A stretch of DNA of 64,000 nt from Actinacidiphila acididurans (lineage in GTDB: Bacteria > Actinomycetota > Actinomycetes > Streptomycetales > Streptomycetaceae), in the NCBI RefSeq assembly GCF_016918855.1, contig NZ_JADKYB010000007.1, forward strand, positions 186,001 to 250,000, read 5' to 3'. Each line of letters begins with the position of its first letter. The stretch's first letter is position 1. The notes below the pieces were generated by a model that ran no database searches, was not told the DNA's origin, and worked only from the letters and a program-made list of their open reading frames with translations. A program made the position numbers and the translations under genes. Of this stretch, positions 52,601 through 61,613 are shown one piece after another.

Positions 52601-53452
52601 CTACGATGTGACCTGGGCCACAGCGACCCCGGTGAGCACCAGGGACAGCACGAGCACGGCGGCACAGGTCCCCCACTGCACCAGCGCGCGCCGGTGGGCC
52701 GGCGCGTACGCCAGTCCTACGGCGGTCAGGGTGCCGGCCGCGAGCCCGCCCATGTGCCCCTGCCAGCTCACGTTCGCCCAGGTGAAGCTGAACACGATGT
52801 TCAGCGCGAGCAGCACCAGGATCGGACGCATGTCGTACCGCATCCGCCGCATGAACACCGCGGTCGCGCCGAACAGCCCGAAGATCGCCCCGGAGGCGCC
52901 CAGGGTCAGTGTGTTGGGGGCGACCAGCAGCACCAGGGCGCTGCCGCCGAGCGCGGAGACCAGGTAGAGCGCGAGGTAGCGGGTCCGGCCCAGCAGCCGT
53001 TCCAGCGGGGCACCGATCCACCACAGCGACAGCATGTTGAAGCCGATGTGATAGAGCTGCTGGTGCAGGAAGGCCGAGGTCAGGACGCGGTACCACTCGC
53101 CGTTCGCGACGCCGATGCAGACCTGGTGGCCGGTGAAGTCCGTCCCGCACTGCGCATACAGCCCGAGGTCGGTGACCACTTTGTCGCCGGCCGCCTGCAC
53201 CCACAGGAACACCGCGAGGTTGATGCCGATGAGCAGCTTCGTGATCAGGAACGGGTCGTGCGACACGCGTCCGCCGGCGACCGTGCGCGGCTGGGGGGTC
53301 ATCCGGTGGGCCTGGCCCACGCACTCCGGGCACTGGAAGCCCACCGACGCGCTGACCATGCACTCCGGGCAGATCGGCCGCTCGCAGCGGGTGCAGCGTA
53401 TGCCGGTCTCCCGGTCCGGGTGCCGGTAGCAGCTGACCGCCTGGTCCTCCAT
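52601..53452 (-). CDS. Rhomboid intramembrane serine protease with N-terminal zinc finger
   Basis: 283 aa from the ATG at 53452. A cytoplasmic B-box-like zinc motif (CYRHPDRETGIRCTRCERPICPECM, FQCPECV, residues about 8-50) precedes a six-helix rhomboid domain with WYRVLTSAFLHQQLYHIGFNM, active-site Ser in GASGAIFGLFGA and the His in GHMGGLAAG. It cleaves transmembrane substrates. Position next to crgA and cyclophilin is conserved in actinobacteria. Its promoter is on the ppi side; its 3' end borders the DnaA-box cluster. Confidence 0.95.
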   Translation of the reverse strand: MEDQAVSCYRHPDRETGIRCTRCERPICPECMVSASVGFQCPECVGQAHRMTPQPRTVAGGRVSHDPFLITKLLIGINLAVFLWVQAAGDKVVTDLGLYAQCGTDFTGHQVCIGVANGEWYRVLTSAFLHQQLYHIGFNMLSLWWIGAPLERLLGRTRYLALYLVSALGGSALVLLVAPNTLTLGASGAIFGLFGATAVFMRRMRYDMRPILVLLALNIVFSFTWANVSWQGHMGGLAAGTLTAVGLAYAPAHRRALVQWGTCAAVLVLSLVLTGVAVAQVTS

Positions 53453-53583
53453 GAAGCCCACTCCCCTGACGACGGGCACGCAGTACGGCGCCCCGCCCGC
53501 TCGTTCACAGAGACTGACGTGCGGACGGGGCACGGTGTTCCCGAAGCGTACGGTATGGCGGCCTCAGCGCCTCTCAGCGCTTC

Positions 53584-54111
53584 TCAGCGCTTTTCGATGA
53601 CCACCGTGTGGATCACGGCCTCTTCCAGCGGGCGGTCGGTGCGCGGGTTGGTGGGGCTGTGGACGACCGAGTCCACCACCTTCTTGCTCGCGTCGTCGGC
53701 GACCTCGCCGAAGATGGTGTGCTTGCGGTTGAGGAAGGGGGTGGGCGCGACCGTGATGAAGAACTGGGAGCCGTTGGTGCCCGGCCCCGCGTTGGCCATG
53801 GCCAGCAGGTAGGGGCGGTCGAAGGCCAGGTCCGGGTGGAACTCGTCGGCGAAGGTGTAGCCCGGGCCGCCGGTGCCGGTGCCCAGCGGGTCGCCGCCCT
53901 GGATCATGAAGCCGGAGATCACCCGGTGGAACACCGTGCCGTCGTACAGCTTGGCGGTGGAGGGCTGGCCGGTGCGCGGGTCGGTCCACTCGCGGGTGCC
54001 CTCGGCGAGCCCGACGAAGTTCGCCACCGTCTTGGGCGCGTGGTTCGGCAGCAGCCGGATCACGACATCGCCGTGGTTGGTCTTCAAGGTGGCGTAGAGC
54101 TGCTCGGCCAC
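53584..54111 (-). CDS. ppiA: Cyclophilin-type peptidyl-prolyl cis-trans isomerase
   Basis: 175 aa from the ATG at 54111. KTVANFVGLAEG, FHRVISGFMIQGGDP (catalytic Arg), MANAGPGTNGSQFFIT and NRKHTIFGEV are the canonical cyclophilin active-site segments; no signal peptide, so cytoplasmic. It speeds proline isomerisation during folding. A three-copy tandem of a CTCAGCGCT-like 9-mer overlaps the stop region (about 53564-53590). Confidence 0.96.
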   Translation of the reverse strand: MAEQLYATLKTNHGDVVIRLLPNHAPKTVANFVGLAEGTREWTDPRTGQPSTAKLYDGTVFHRVISGFMIQGGDPLGTGTGGPGYTFADEFHPDLAFDRPYLLAMANAGPGTNGSQFFITVAPTPFLNRKHTIFGEVADDASKKVVDSVVHSPTNPRTDRPLEEAVIHTVVIEKR

Positions 54112-54339
54112 GATCCGCCTTCCTTAGGTCCCGCACAGGTTTAGTGCCCGAAAGTGCACATCCTTGCACGTCCACCGGTCACCGTGGTTCGGATCCCCGC
54201 GCCGCCGGGCCGGCCCCCGTACGGCCTACGCCGCACTGACCCGTATGCCTTGCCGCACATGCCGTACCCGGTCCGGCCGGGCATGATTTCAAACCGGGTG
54301 GAAAGGCGAATTCCGTACGCCACCGAGGAGGAGGTACCT

Positions 54340-55113
54340 GTGACCCGCATCGACAGCGTGCGCCGGGCGGCCGACGTGACGAGGGACGGCGTACGGCACG
54401 CCGCGGAGGTGGCGGCACCGTACGCGACCACGGCCAAGGAAGGCGCCGTGCGCTACGGCCGGCAGGCGGGTGCTTACGGCATCCAGTACAGCCGGCAGGC
54501 CGGGCAGCTCGCCCGGCAGGGCTATGAGGCCAAACTCGCCGAGCGCGTGGATCAGGCTCGCGAGCAGGCGATGGCCGCTGTGCCGCCGAAGGCCGCGACC
54601 GCGGTGGAGAACGCCGCGCGGCGCACCCTGGAGAGCGCGCGGGCGGCCACCGAATACACGGCGCCCCGGGTCGGCCAGGCGGTCGCCGTCACCAGGTCGG
54701 TGGCGCTGCCGGCCAAGGACGAGGCCATCGTGCGGGGCGCCGCGGTGCTGCACGCCCTGCGCGGCCAGGTGACGGCCGCGGAGATCGACCGGCTCGTGCG
54801 GCAGAAGATGCGCCGGGAGCGGGCCGGCCGCGTGATGCGCGGCCTGGTCGTCACCTCGCTGGCCGGCGGCGCGGCCGTCGCGGCCTGGAAGTGGTGGAAC
54901 AAGCAGACCACCCCGGACTGGCTGGTCGAGCCGTCCGAGGCCACCGAGGTGGACGAGCGGGCCACCACGCTCACCGTCGTGGACCCCCTGGAGGACTCCG
55001 CGACGTCCGTCAACGGCTCCGCCCCCCACGTCGGCCGGGTCGACGGCTCCGCCGACGTCGCCGGCCTCGACTCCGAACCCGAGTCCCGCAAGAAGGAGGA
55101 GGGCGAGCAGTAG
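54340..55113 (+). CDS. DUF5324 family membrane protein
   Basis: 257 aa from the GTG at 54340, preceded by a GAGGAGGAGG ribosome site; the open frame upstream lacks homology. The N-terminal 150 residues are Ala/Arg-rich amphipathic helix with recurring SVRRAADVTRDGVRHAAE, YATTAKEGAVRYGRQAG and YSRQAGQLARQGYEA units, followed by one membrane helix (about 166-184, GLVVTSLAGGAAVAAWKWW) and an acidic tail. Family of unknown function found in Streptomyces. The repeated amphipathic helices suggest membrane or DNA association, an inference only. Ends at a terminator. Confidence 0.85.
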   Translation: MTRIDSVRRAADVTRDGVRHAAEVAAPYATTAKEGAVRYGRQAGAYGIQYSRQAGQLARQGYEAKLAERVDQAREQAMAAVPPKAATAVENAARRTLESARAATEYTAPRVGQAVAVTRSVALPAKDEAIVRGAAVLHALRGQVTAAEIDRLVRQKMRRERAGRVMRGLVVTSLAGGAAVAAWKWWNKQTTPDWLVEPSEATEVDERATTLTVVDPLEDSATSVNGSAPHVGRVDGSADVAGLDSEPESRKKEEGEQ

Positions 55114-55133
55114 CCCGTCGCGCCCGACTCCTG

Positions 55134-55171
55134 CCGCCCGCTTCCCGCAGCCCGGGAAGCGGGCGGTTTTT
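55134..55171 (+). terminator. Rho-independent terminator after DUF5324
   Basis: CCGCCCGCTTCCCG (55134-55147) pairs exactly with CGGGAAGCGGGCGG (55153-55166), loop CAGCC, followed by TTTTT. A textbook terminator 20 bp after the stop. Confidence 0.93.
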
Positions 55172-55247
55172 CATGGGTGGGCGATTCGCGAGCCGGCCCT
55201 TCGCGTACGACGGCTGACCCTGCGCGGTAGCGGCTCGCAAGCGCGAT

Positions 55248-55291
55248 GTTTCACGTGGAACATGCGTGCTTGTCCGTGTTTCACGTGGAAC
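55248..55291. other. Two parS sites (ParB binding), 30 bp apart
   Basis: GTTTCACGTGGAAC occurs exactly at 55248-55261 and 55278-55291, in the 275-bp gap after DUF5324. Centre spacing is 30 bp, close to three helical turns. Streptomyces chromosomes carry about twenty such sites around oriC. Short flanking identity (TGTTTCACGTGGAACATGCG) extends past the core. Confidence 0.93.
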
Positions 55292-55388
55292 ATGCGGCCG
55301 CGCGTCGGGGGAACAGGCGAGCGCGGGCAGCAGGACCGGACGCTCACGGGCGGTTACCGTTCCGGGCCCGCCGCCCTACCGTTGAGGG

Positions 55389-57206
55389 ATGGGGACGCAT
55401 CACCACCGCGACGATCCCTGGCGGGTCAGGGTGGACAGCGACGAGGGGACCCCGTGCGGGGCGGGCGTGCTGCTGGACGAGCGGCACGTACTGACCTGCG
55501 CTCATGTGGTCCGGCACGCGCACGCCGAACCCGGCGGGCGGGCCCGGGGATTACGGATCAGCAGCGTGGCGTGCGATCCGGAGTGGCAGCACACCGCCCG
55601 GGTCGCCCCCGGCACCTGGGTGCACACCGGCGACACCCGGCGCGGCGACGTGGCGCTGCTGGAGCTGGACGAACCCGCCGACTGCGGCACCGTCACCGCC
55701 CTGTGGCGGGCACCCATCTCCGGCGGCAAGGTCCGCGTCTACGGCTTCCCGCAGGCCGAGCCGTACGGCATCTGGACGGACGCCGAGCTGTCCGGCTCGG
55801 GCGGCCGGCAGGGCGAGTGGGGCCAGCTCAGCCGGGTGCGCACCGGCAGCCCGTGGATCGAGCCGGGCTACTCCGGCGCCGGTGTGCAGGCGGTCGGCGG
55901 GGAGTTCGACGGACGGATCATCGGCATCGTGGTCCGCGACTACGTGGACGACGACGCCAAGGCCGGGTGGATGCTGCCCACCGAGACCGTCGTCGGCTAC
56001 CTGCCGCGGATCGAGCGGCTGTCCGGCGGCAGGCGCGCCAACCAGCTCGGGCCGGCCGCGGCCGAGCACCTCGGCGGGGCCGCCGACGACGTGCTCGGCG
56101 ACGCGCTGCGGCTGGCCCTGACCCAGGAACTCACCCGGCTGCTCACCGGCCCCTGGTCCGGCACCGTCGTCGTCCGCACCGGCGGCACCACCGGGACCGG
56201 CACCTCCTGGCTGGTCCGCCTGGTACGCACCGCCGACCCGGCCGCGCGGGCCACCCTCTCCGACGCCGAACTGGCCGCGGCCCCCGGCGACACCGTGCTG
56301 GGCCTGGGCGCGATCGACGCCGCCTACGACGCCCGCGGCAGGACCCTCGCCGACGTGTGCGACTACCTCGCCCACCGGTTCGCGCTGCCCGCGACGGACG
56401 GCGCCGACGGTCTCGTCCGCCGGCTCCTGCGGCTCAAGCCGCCGGTGTGCCTGGTCGTCGGCGGGGTCGACCAGGCCGCCGAACGCGAGGCGCTGGTCAC
56501 CGAATTGCTGGCGCCGCTGGCCGCCCGCGCCCGCTCCCGCGGCATCCGCCTGGTGCTGGGCGTCGAGGGACCGCCGCCGGCCGGTCTGCCCCACGAGGCG
56601 CTGCTCGACCCCGAACCGCTCACCGATGCCGCCGCCCCGGGTGTGACCGCCGCCGCGGCCGACGAGGCGGTCCGGCAGCTGGCCGACGCGGAGGAGGCGG
56701 CCACCCGGCTCCAGACGCGGTGGGGGCTGAAGCTGTTCGCCGCGCCGCACCTGCCGCCCGCCGTGGCGCCCCGGCTGCGGGTCCGCCTCGCCGCGGGCCG
56801 GGACAGCGGACAGGGCGCCGGGCCGGCCGCCGAACCGGCCGCGATCCACACCCGCGCCGTCGCCGCCCGCGCCGAGGTCACCCGCTACGACCGCGCGGTG
56901 CGCCACCAGGTCGCCGACGTGGAGGACCTGCGGCAGAGCCTGGAACTGCACCGGATGCGGGCCGCCCGGTACTTCGGCGCCGAGGACCGCGCGCTGGGCG
57001 ACCTCCACACCCCGGCGGCCCGCGCGCTGTGGACCGTACCGATCGACGTCGCCGGCGCGCGGGAGCTGGTGCGTCGCTACACGGACGAGGTCAACCGCAG
57101 GATCGAGGGGACGGGCGAGGGCGGCGGGTCGAGCGGGGACGGCGGGCCCGACGGACGTGACGGAGTCGGCGGAATCGGTGGAATCGACGGACTCGGCGGG
57201 AGGTGA
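55389..57206 (+). CDS. Trypsin-like serine protease fused to degenerate NTPase-like region
   Basis: 605 aa from the ATG at 55389. The N-terminal S1-type protease (about 1-220) has His in LTCAHVV, Asp in RRGDVALLEL and Ser in EPGYSGAGVQ, with no signal peptide, so it appears cytoplasmic. The next part (about 240-440) has GGTTGTGTSWLV where a Walker A would be (no Lys) and VCLVVGGVDQA like a Walker B, suggesting an inactive P-loop domain; helical regions follow. Leu55 is encoded by TTA. The gene ends 4 bp before pknG. Target unknown. Such proteases appear in bacterial conflict and signalling systems, so proteolysis triggered by the neighbouring kinase/vWA proteins is a hypothesis. Confidence 0.85.
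   Translation: MGTHHHRDDPWRVRVDSDEGTPCGAGVLLDERHVLTCAHVVRHAHAEPGGRARGLRISSVACDPEWQHTARVAPGTWVHTGDTRRGDVALLELDEPADCGTVTALWRAPISGGKVRVYGFPQAEPYGIWTDAELSGSGGRQGEWGQLSRVRTGSPWIEPGYSGAGVQAVGGEFDGRIIGIVVRDYVDDDAKAGWMLPTETVVGYLPRIERLSGGRRANQLGPAAAEHLGGAADDVLGDALRLALTQELTRLLTGPWSGTVVVRTGGTTGTGTSWLVRLVRTADPAARATLSDAELAAAPGDTVLGLGAIDAAYDARGRTLADVCDYLAHRFALPATDGADGLVRRLLRLKPPVCLVVGGVDQAAEREALVTELLAPLAARARSRGIRLVLGVEGPPPAGLPHEALLDPEPLTDAAAPGVTAAAADEAVRQLADAEEAATRLQTRWGLKLFAAPHLPPAVAPRLRVRLAAGRDSGQGAGPAAEPAAIHTRAVAARAEVTRYDRAVRHQVADVEDLRQSLELHRMRAARYFGAEDRALGDLHTPAARALWTVPIDVAGARELVRRYTDEVNRRIEGTGEGGGSSGDGGPDGRDGVGGIGGIDGLGGR
55551..55553 (+). promoter_or_regulatory. TTA codon in the protease gene (bldA-dependent)
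   Basis: In frame with the start at 55389, this TTA encodes Leu55 (GLRISS). TTA is the rarest codon in streptomycetes and requires the bldA tRNA, which accumulates late in development. Only one other in-frame TTA was found in the window (60936). Confidence 0.85.
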
Positions 57207-57210
57207 CGGC

Positions 57211-59823
57211 GTGGCCAGGTGCGACCGGCCCGATTGCGGGCGGGGCAAGATCGACGAGCAGGGCTTCTGCGAGGTGTGCGACCGGCGGCCGCTCGGGGGC
57301 GGGGCGGATTCGGGCCGAAGGGGCTCCGCCGAGAAGGGGGCCGGCAAGGAGGCGTCCGAGGGAGCTTCCGGGGCGGGCCCCGCTTCCGGTACGGGAACGC
57401 GCTCACGAGGCGCCAGTGCGGCCCCGTGGACCGCGAACGGCTCGCCGGAATCCGGCGGTACGGCCGGCGATACGTCCGCGGGTGCGGCCGCCGCTGCGAC
57501 CGGCGGGCTCGGCGGCGCGAGCGTCGGGGTGGCCCAGGTCCGGCCCGATCCCTGGTGGGGGCTGGGGCTGGTGGAGACGGGGGACGGCCCGCCGGAGCCG
57601 GCAGAAGCAGAAGGGGAGCAGGGCCCGGAGGTGAAGGGCGCGGAGGTGAAGGGGCCGGCCGCGGACGAGCCGGTGCCCGAGGACCACCGGTTCTGCGGCA
57701 ACCCCGAGTGCGGCCGCCCGGTCGGCCGCGGCCGTGCCGACGCGCCCGGCCGTACCGTCGGCTTCTGCCCGGCCTGCGGCACCGCCTTCGACTTCACCCG
57801 GCCGCCCGCCGGCCACACCATCGCCGACCGCTACGAGGTGCGGCGCGTGCTGGGCGCGGGAACGTACGGGGCCGCGTACCTGGCGCACGACCGCAACCTG
57901 GAAACCCAGGTGGTGCTCAAGGCCCTCAAGCGGGAATCGGCCGCCCAGACCGCCAAGGACGAGCGGAACGCGCTGGTCGCGCTGCGGCACGACGCCATTG
58001 TCCGCATCCTCAGCTACGAGCCCGAGGGCCCGCACCTGGTGCTCGAGTACGTGCCCGGCGCCCCCCTGTCCGCGCGGTCCGGCGACCGCCTGGAAGGGCT
58101 GCTCGCGCACGGCGTCCGTATCCTCCAGGCGTTGGACTACCTGCACGCCCGCGGTCTGCTGCACTGCGACGTCAAGCCGTCCAACATCATCCGGTTCCGG
58201 GAGGAGACCCCGCTCGGCCCGCGCGACCGGGTGCGGCTGATCGACTTCGGCTCGGTGCGCACCATGGGCGACGAGCGGCCGGTGGTGGCGTACACCGAGG
58301 CGTACGCGCCGCCGAAGGAGGACGGGCGGCCGCCGGACCCGGAGCACCTGCGCCCCACGGCCGGCTTCGACCTCTTCTGCCTCGGCAGAACACTGGCCGA
58401 GGTCTGCCGGCCCCGGATGCGGGACCGTACCGCGCCCGGCGTCGACTCCTTGTACCTGCTGCTGGACCGGGCCGTCGCCCCGTACGCGCCCGAACGCCGG
58501 TTCGTCACCGCCCGTCAGTTCGCCGAGCAGCTCAGCGGGGTGATCCGGCAGATCGTGGCGGCCGGCCCGGAGGGGAGGCGGGTCGCGCACGCCTCCGCGC
58601 TGTTCGGCTCGATGCCCGAGGCGCTGCACGGCGGGCTCGGCGAGGTGCGGCCGTTCGCGCACTGGGTGACGGCCGCGCAGTCGTCCGGCGACGGCCTGCT
58701 GACGCTGCCCGCGCCCTTCGCCGTACCGCCGCCGCAGGACATCGCCGTCGCGCTGCCGACGCCGCTGACCGACCCCGACGAAGGCCCGGTCGCCGCCCGG
58801 GCGGAGGCCGCACTCGCCGAGTGCCGGCTCGCCCTGCGCCGCCGCGACCCCGACCTCGCCGACCGCGCCCTGGCCTCCGCCGCACTGCCGCCCGCGCACT
58901 GGCTGCACTCCTGGTACGCCGGCCTCACCGCGCTGGCCCGCGCGGACGTCGCGACCGCCACCGAACGGTTCACCGAGGTCCGCCAGGCCCTGCCCGGCGA
59001 GCTCATCCCCCAGCTCGCGCTCGGCCTGTGCGCCGAGCTCCGCGACGACCTGCCCGTCGCCCAGTCCCACTACGCCACCGTCTTCGGCACCACCCCCGCC
59101 CTCGGCTCGGCCGGCTTCGGCCTGGCCCGGGTGCACCTGCGGGCCGGCCGCCGCGCGCAAGCGGTGGCCACCGCCCGGCGCCTGGCGGGGGAGTTCCGCT
59201 TCGAACGCGAGGCGCGCGTCGCGGCCGTACGTCTGCTGGTCGCAGTGGGGGCGACGGTGCCTCCGCAGGCCGAACCCGCGGCGGGGGTACGTACGGAAGG
59301 TTCGGGTTCGGGTTCGGGTTCGGCAGGGGTACGTACGGGAGCGACGCGTATGACAAGTGCGGCGGGGACACGTACGGGAGGCTCGGGCACGGCGTCGGCA
59401 CGTACGACAAGTGCGCCGGGAGTACGTACGGAAGGCGCGGGCACATCGTCCGCAGCCACGGCAACACCGTCGGCCACCTCCGCGACCACCGCCCCCGTAC
59501 CGCCCGCAGGACCCGCAGGACCCGCCGCCCCCACCGCCGATGACCTGGACCGGGCCGCCGAGGCGGTGGCCGGGCTGGGGCTGGACGCTGCGGGGGCGGC
59601 CGGGCTGCAGGCGGAGATCCGGTACGCGCGGGGCCTGCTCGCCGGAGACCGGCTGCTGCTGTCGGACGTCGTCCGCGACGTCGCGCCGCTGGCCCCGACC
59701 GCGCGGGAGTACACCGCCCTGGTGGACCTGGCCAACCGGCTGCGGCCGCCGCTGCCCTGGCGCGGCCTCGGGCGCAGGCTGCGCCGGAGTATCCGTACCG
59801 ATCGCGTCCCGCACGGCGCCTGA
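57211..59823 (+). CDS. pknG: PknG-type soluble serine/threonine kinase
   Basis: 870 aa from the GTG at 57211 (GGGAGG 7 nt upstream); the GTG at 57157 overlaps the protease gene and is less likely. N-terminal rubredoxin-like zinc site (Cys4, Cys9, Cys20, Cys23), a Gly/Ala-rich region, a second ribbon (CGNPECGRP...GFCPACG, about 162-190), then the kinase (about 208-450) with LGAGTYGAAYLAHD, Lys in VVLKALK, HCDVKPSN lacking the Arg of RD kinases, and DFGS. A TPR region (about 535-700) is interrupted by a Gly/Ser/Thr linker (about 690-775) before the last helices. PknG controls 2-oxoglutarate dehydrogenase through an FHA protein (GarA/OdhI) in response to amino acids. Confidence 0.93.
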   Translation: MARCDRPDCGRGKIDEQGFCEVCDRRPLGGGADSGRRGSAEKGAGKEASEGASGAGPASGTGTRSRGASAAPWTANGSPESGGTAGDTSAGAAAAATGGLGGASVGVAQVRPDPWWGLGLVETGDGPPEPAEAEGEQGPEVKGAEVKGPAADEPVPEDHRFCGNPECGRPVGRGRADAPGRTVGFCPACGTAFDFTRPPAGHTIADRYEVRRVLGAGTYGAAYLAHDRNLETQVVLKALKRESAAQTAKDERNALVALRHDAIVRILSYEPEGPHLVLEYVPGAPLSARSGDRLEGLLAHGVRILQALDYLHARGLLHCDVKPSNIIRFREETPLGPRDRVRLIDFGSVRTMGDERPVVAYTEAYAPPKEDGRPPDPEHLRPTAGFDLFCLGRTLAEVCRPRMRDRTAPGVDSLYLLLDRAVAPYAPERRFVTARQFAEQLSGVIRQIVAAGPEGRRVAHASALFGSMPEALHGGLGEVRPFAHWVTAAQSSGDGLLTLPAPFAVPPPQDIAVALPTPLTDPDEGPVAARAEAALAECRLALRRRDPDLADRALASAALPPAHWLHSWYAGLTALARADVATATERFTEVRQALPGELIPQLALGLCAELRDDLPVAQSHYATVFGTTPALGSAGFGLARVHLRAGRRAQAVATARRLAGEFRFEREARVAAVRLLVAVGATVPPQAEPAAGVRTEGSGSGSGSAGVRTGATRMTSAAGTRTGGSGTASARTTSAPGVRTEGAGTSSAATATPSATSATTAPVPPAGPAGPAAPTADDLDRAAEAVAGLGLDAAGAAGLQAEIRYARGLLAGDRLLLSDVVRDVAPLAPTAREYTALVDLANRLRPPLPWRGLGRRLRRSIRTDRVPHGA
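59281..59470 (+). repeat. Low-complexity linker repeats inside pknG
   Basis: Interspersed GTACGTACG motifs at roughly 35-60 bp intervals and a GGTTCGGGTTCGGGTTCGG tract encode VRTEG/GTRTGG-type Gly-Ser-Thr linker sequence. The rest of the gene lacks such repetition, suggesting a recent expansion in a flexible loop of the TPR region. Confidence 0.7.
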
Positions 59824-59996
59824 CGCGGCACCAGCCGGTAAGCTCGGCGTCACCGGACGGACACGCACAATCGAGCCGACGGGCGTGCCGGTGCCGGGCG
59901 GGGGACCCCGGGGTCGAGTCGTACGGAGGACGCCGACGACACGGCCGCGGCCGAATCCCCTGCTCCGCGCATCGCGACCGTACGTACGCCTGCGGC

Positions 59997-61613
59997 ATGA
60001 CAGCGGCACGACGCGGTCGGGTGATACGGGTGGGGGACAGGTCGCCAGCAGGGCTGAGTTTCACCGTCGGGGTGGAGGCGACGGCGGATCTGGCGTACGA
60101 CGCACGGCGGGCGGACGCGCTCGTCACCGTGCACGCGCAGGTCCAGGGCGGGGCGGCACCGGCGCCGCGGGCCGCCGAGGTGCTGATCATGGACCGTTCG
60201 CTGTCCATGGCGGCCCTGGGCAAGCTCGACGCGGCCAAGGAAGCGGTGTGCGCGGCCGTCGACAGTGTGCGCGACGGCACGTATCTGGGCATCGTCGCAG
60301 GTCATCACAAGGCCGAGGTGCTGTGGCCGCCCGGTGGCCGGCTCGCCCCCGTCGACGCCGCGGCCAAGGCGGCGGCCAAACGCCGGATCAGGGGCCGGCT
60401 CCCGGAGGGTGGCACCGCGATCGGCAGCTGGCTGGCCTGCGCCCGCGACCTGTTCGCCACGGTTCCGGCCGAGGGCACGGTGCGCCACGCGGTGCTCTAC
60501 ACCGACGGCAAGGACGAGCACGAGACCCCGGAGGAGCTGGGCACGGTGCTGGCCGCGTGCCGGGACCGTTTCGTGTGCGACGCCCGCGGGCTCGGCGAGG
60601 ACTGGGACTACGCGGAGCTGCTGCGGATCACCGCGGCGCTGCACGGCGACGCCAAGGCCGTGATCGCCGTGTCCGACCTGACCCGGGACCTCACCGAACT
60701 GATGGAGCAGGCCCGGCTGCTGGTCGTCCCCCGCACCTACCTGGGGCTGCGCCTCAACGAGCACTTCACGCTCGGCTTCGTCCGGCAGACCCTGCCCGTG
60801 CAGGCCGACCTGACCGGCCGCCCTGAGCCGCGGGACGGCGAGCTGCACATCCCGCTCGGCGCCTGGTCGCCGGGCGTGCGGCAGTACCAGGTGTCGCTGC
60901 GGTTCGACCCGGAGGCGCTGGAGGTGGACGAGGAGTTACGCGCCGCCCGGATCACGCTGCGCACCGAGCGGGACGGCGAGCGTCCGGCCTGCGCCGAGTC
61001 CCGGCCGATGGCGGTCCGCCGCCGCTCCACCCCCGGCTCCCGCACCCTGGTGCCCGACAGCCTCACCCGGGTGGAAAGCGAACGCGAACTCGGCATGGCC
61101 ATGCGGGCCTGCGCCGACGCCTGGCAGGCGCGCGACACCGTCCGCGCCGACCACGAACTGCGGCTCGCCCTGGAACTGGCGGAACGTCTCGGCGACGCCG
61201 TACGGCTGGGGCTGCTGCGGTCCCTCGCCGAAGCCGACGCCGACCCGGAGCCTGACGCCGACCGTGGCGGCGACCCCGGCGGCGGCCCGCCCCGCCTGCG
61301 CCCGGACGTCACCCGCGGCGAGATGCAGCGGCTCGGCCTGGACTCGACCAGGACCGGCACCGCCCGGCCGGGCGCCGGCCTCCCCCACGACCCGCTCGCC
61401 CCTGCTCCGTCCCCGACCCCGTCCCGCGTGCGCTGCCCGCGCTGCGGTACGACGACCACGGCGGCCGTACTCCTCTTCTGCGAGAACTGCGGGGCGCGGC
61501 TGGATGCGGAGGTCCGGCCCGAAGCGCCCAACGGCGGCGGCCGTCCCGATGGCGCGGACGGTGCGGAGGGTGCGGGCGACTCGGGCCGCGGCTTCCCGGC
61601 GGACGCGTCGTGA
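59997..61613 (+). CDS. vWA-domain protein with C-terminal zinc ribbon
   Basis: 538 aa from the ATG at 59997, 173 bp after pknG. The vWA fold (about 58-235) has a MIDAS-type D-x-S-x-S in IMDRSLSM, GGTAIGSW and YTDGKDEH for metal binding. A beta-rich middle (about 245-330), helical segment (about 360-410) and C-terminal ribbon CPRCGTTTTAAVLLFCENCGARL follow. vWA proteins assemble complexes in a metal-dependent way; paired with PknG, it may scaffold or present substrates. Leu314 is encoded by TTA. No signal peptide, so cytoplasmic. Its stop overlaps the next gene. Confidence 0.88.
   Translation: MTAARRGRVIRVGDRSPAGLSFTVGVEATADLAYDARRADALVTVHAQVQGGAAPAPRAAEVLIMDRSLSMAALGKLDAAKEAVCAAVDSVRDGTYLGIVAGHHKAEVLWPPGGRLAPVDAAAKAAAKRRIRGRLPEGGTAIGSWLACARDLFATVPAEGTVRHAVLYTDGKDEHETPEELGTVLAACRDRFVCDARGLGEDWDYAELLRITAALHGDAKAVIAVSDLTRDLTELMEQARLLVVPRTYLGLRLNEHFTLGFVRQTLPVQADLTGRPEPRDGELHIPLGAWSPGVRQYQVSLRFDPEALEVDEELRAARITLRTERDGERPACAESRPMAVRRRSTPGSRTLVPDSLTRVESERELGMAMRACADAWQARDTVRADHELRLALELAERLGDAVRLGLLRSLAEADADPEPDADRGGDPGGGPPRLRPDVTRGEMQRLGLDSTRTGTARPGAGLPHDPLAPAPSPTPSRVRCPRCGTTTTAAVLLFCENCGARLDAEVRPEAPNGGGRPDGADGAEGAGDSGRGFPADAS
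60936..60938 (+). promoter_or_regulatory. TTA codon in the vWA gene (bldA-dependent)
   Basis: In frame with 59997, encoding Leu314 in DEELRAAR. Together with the TTA in the protease gene it implies that full output of this module depends on the bldA tRNA. Confidence 0.85.
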
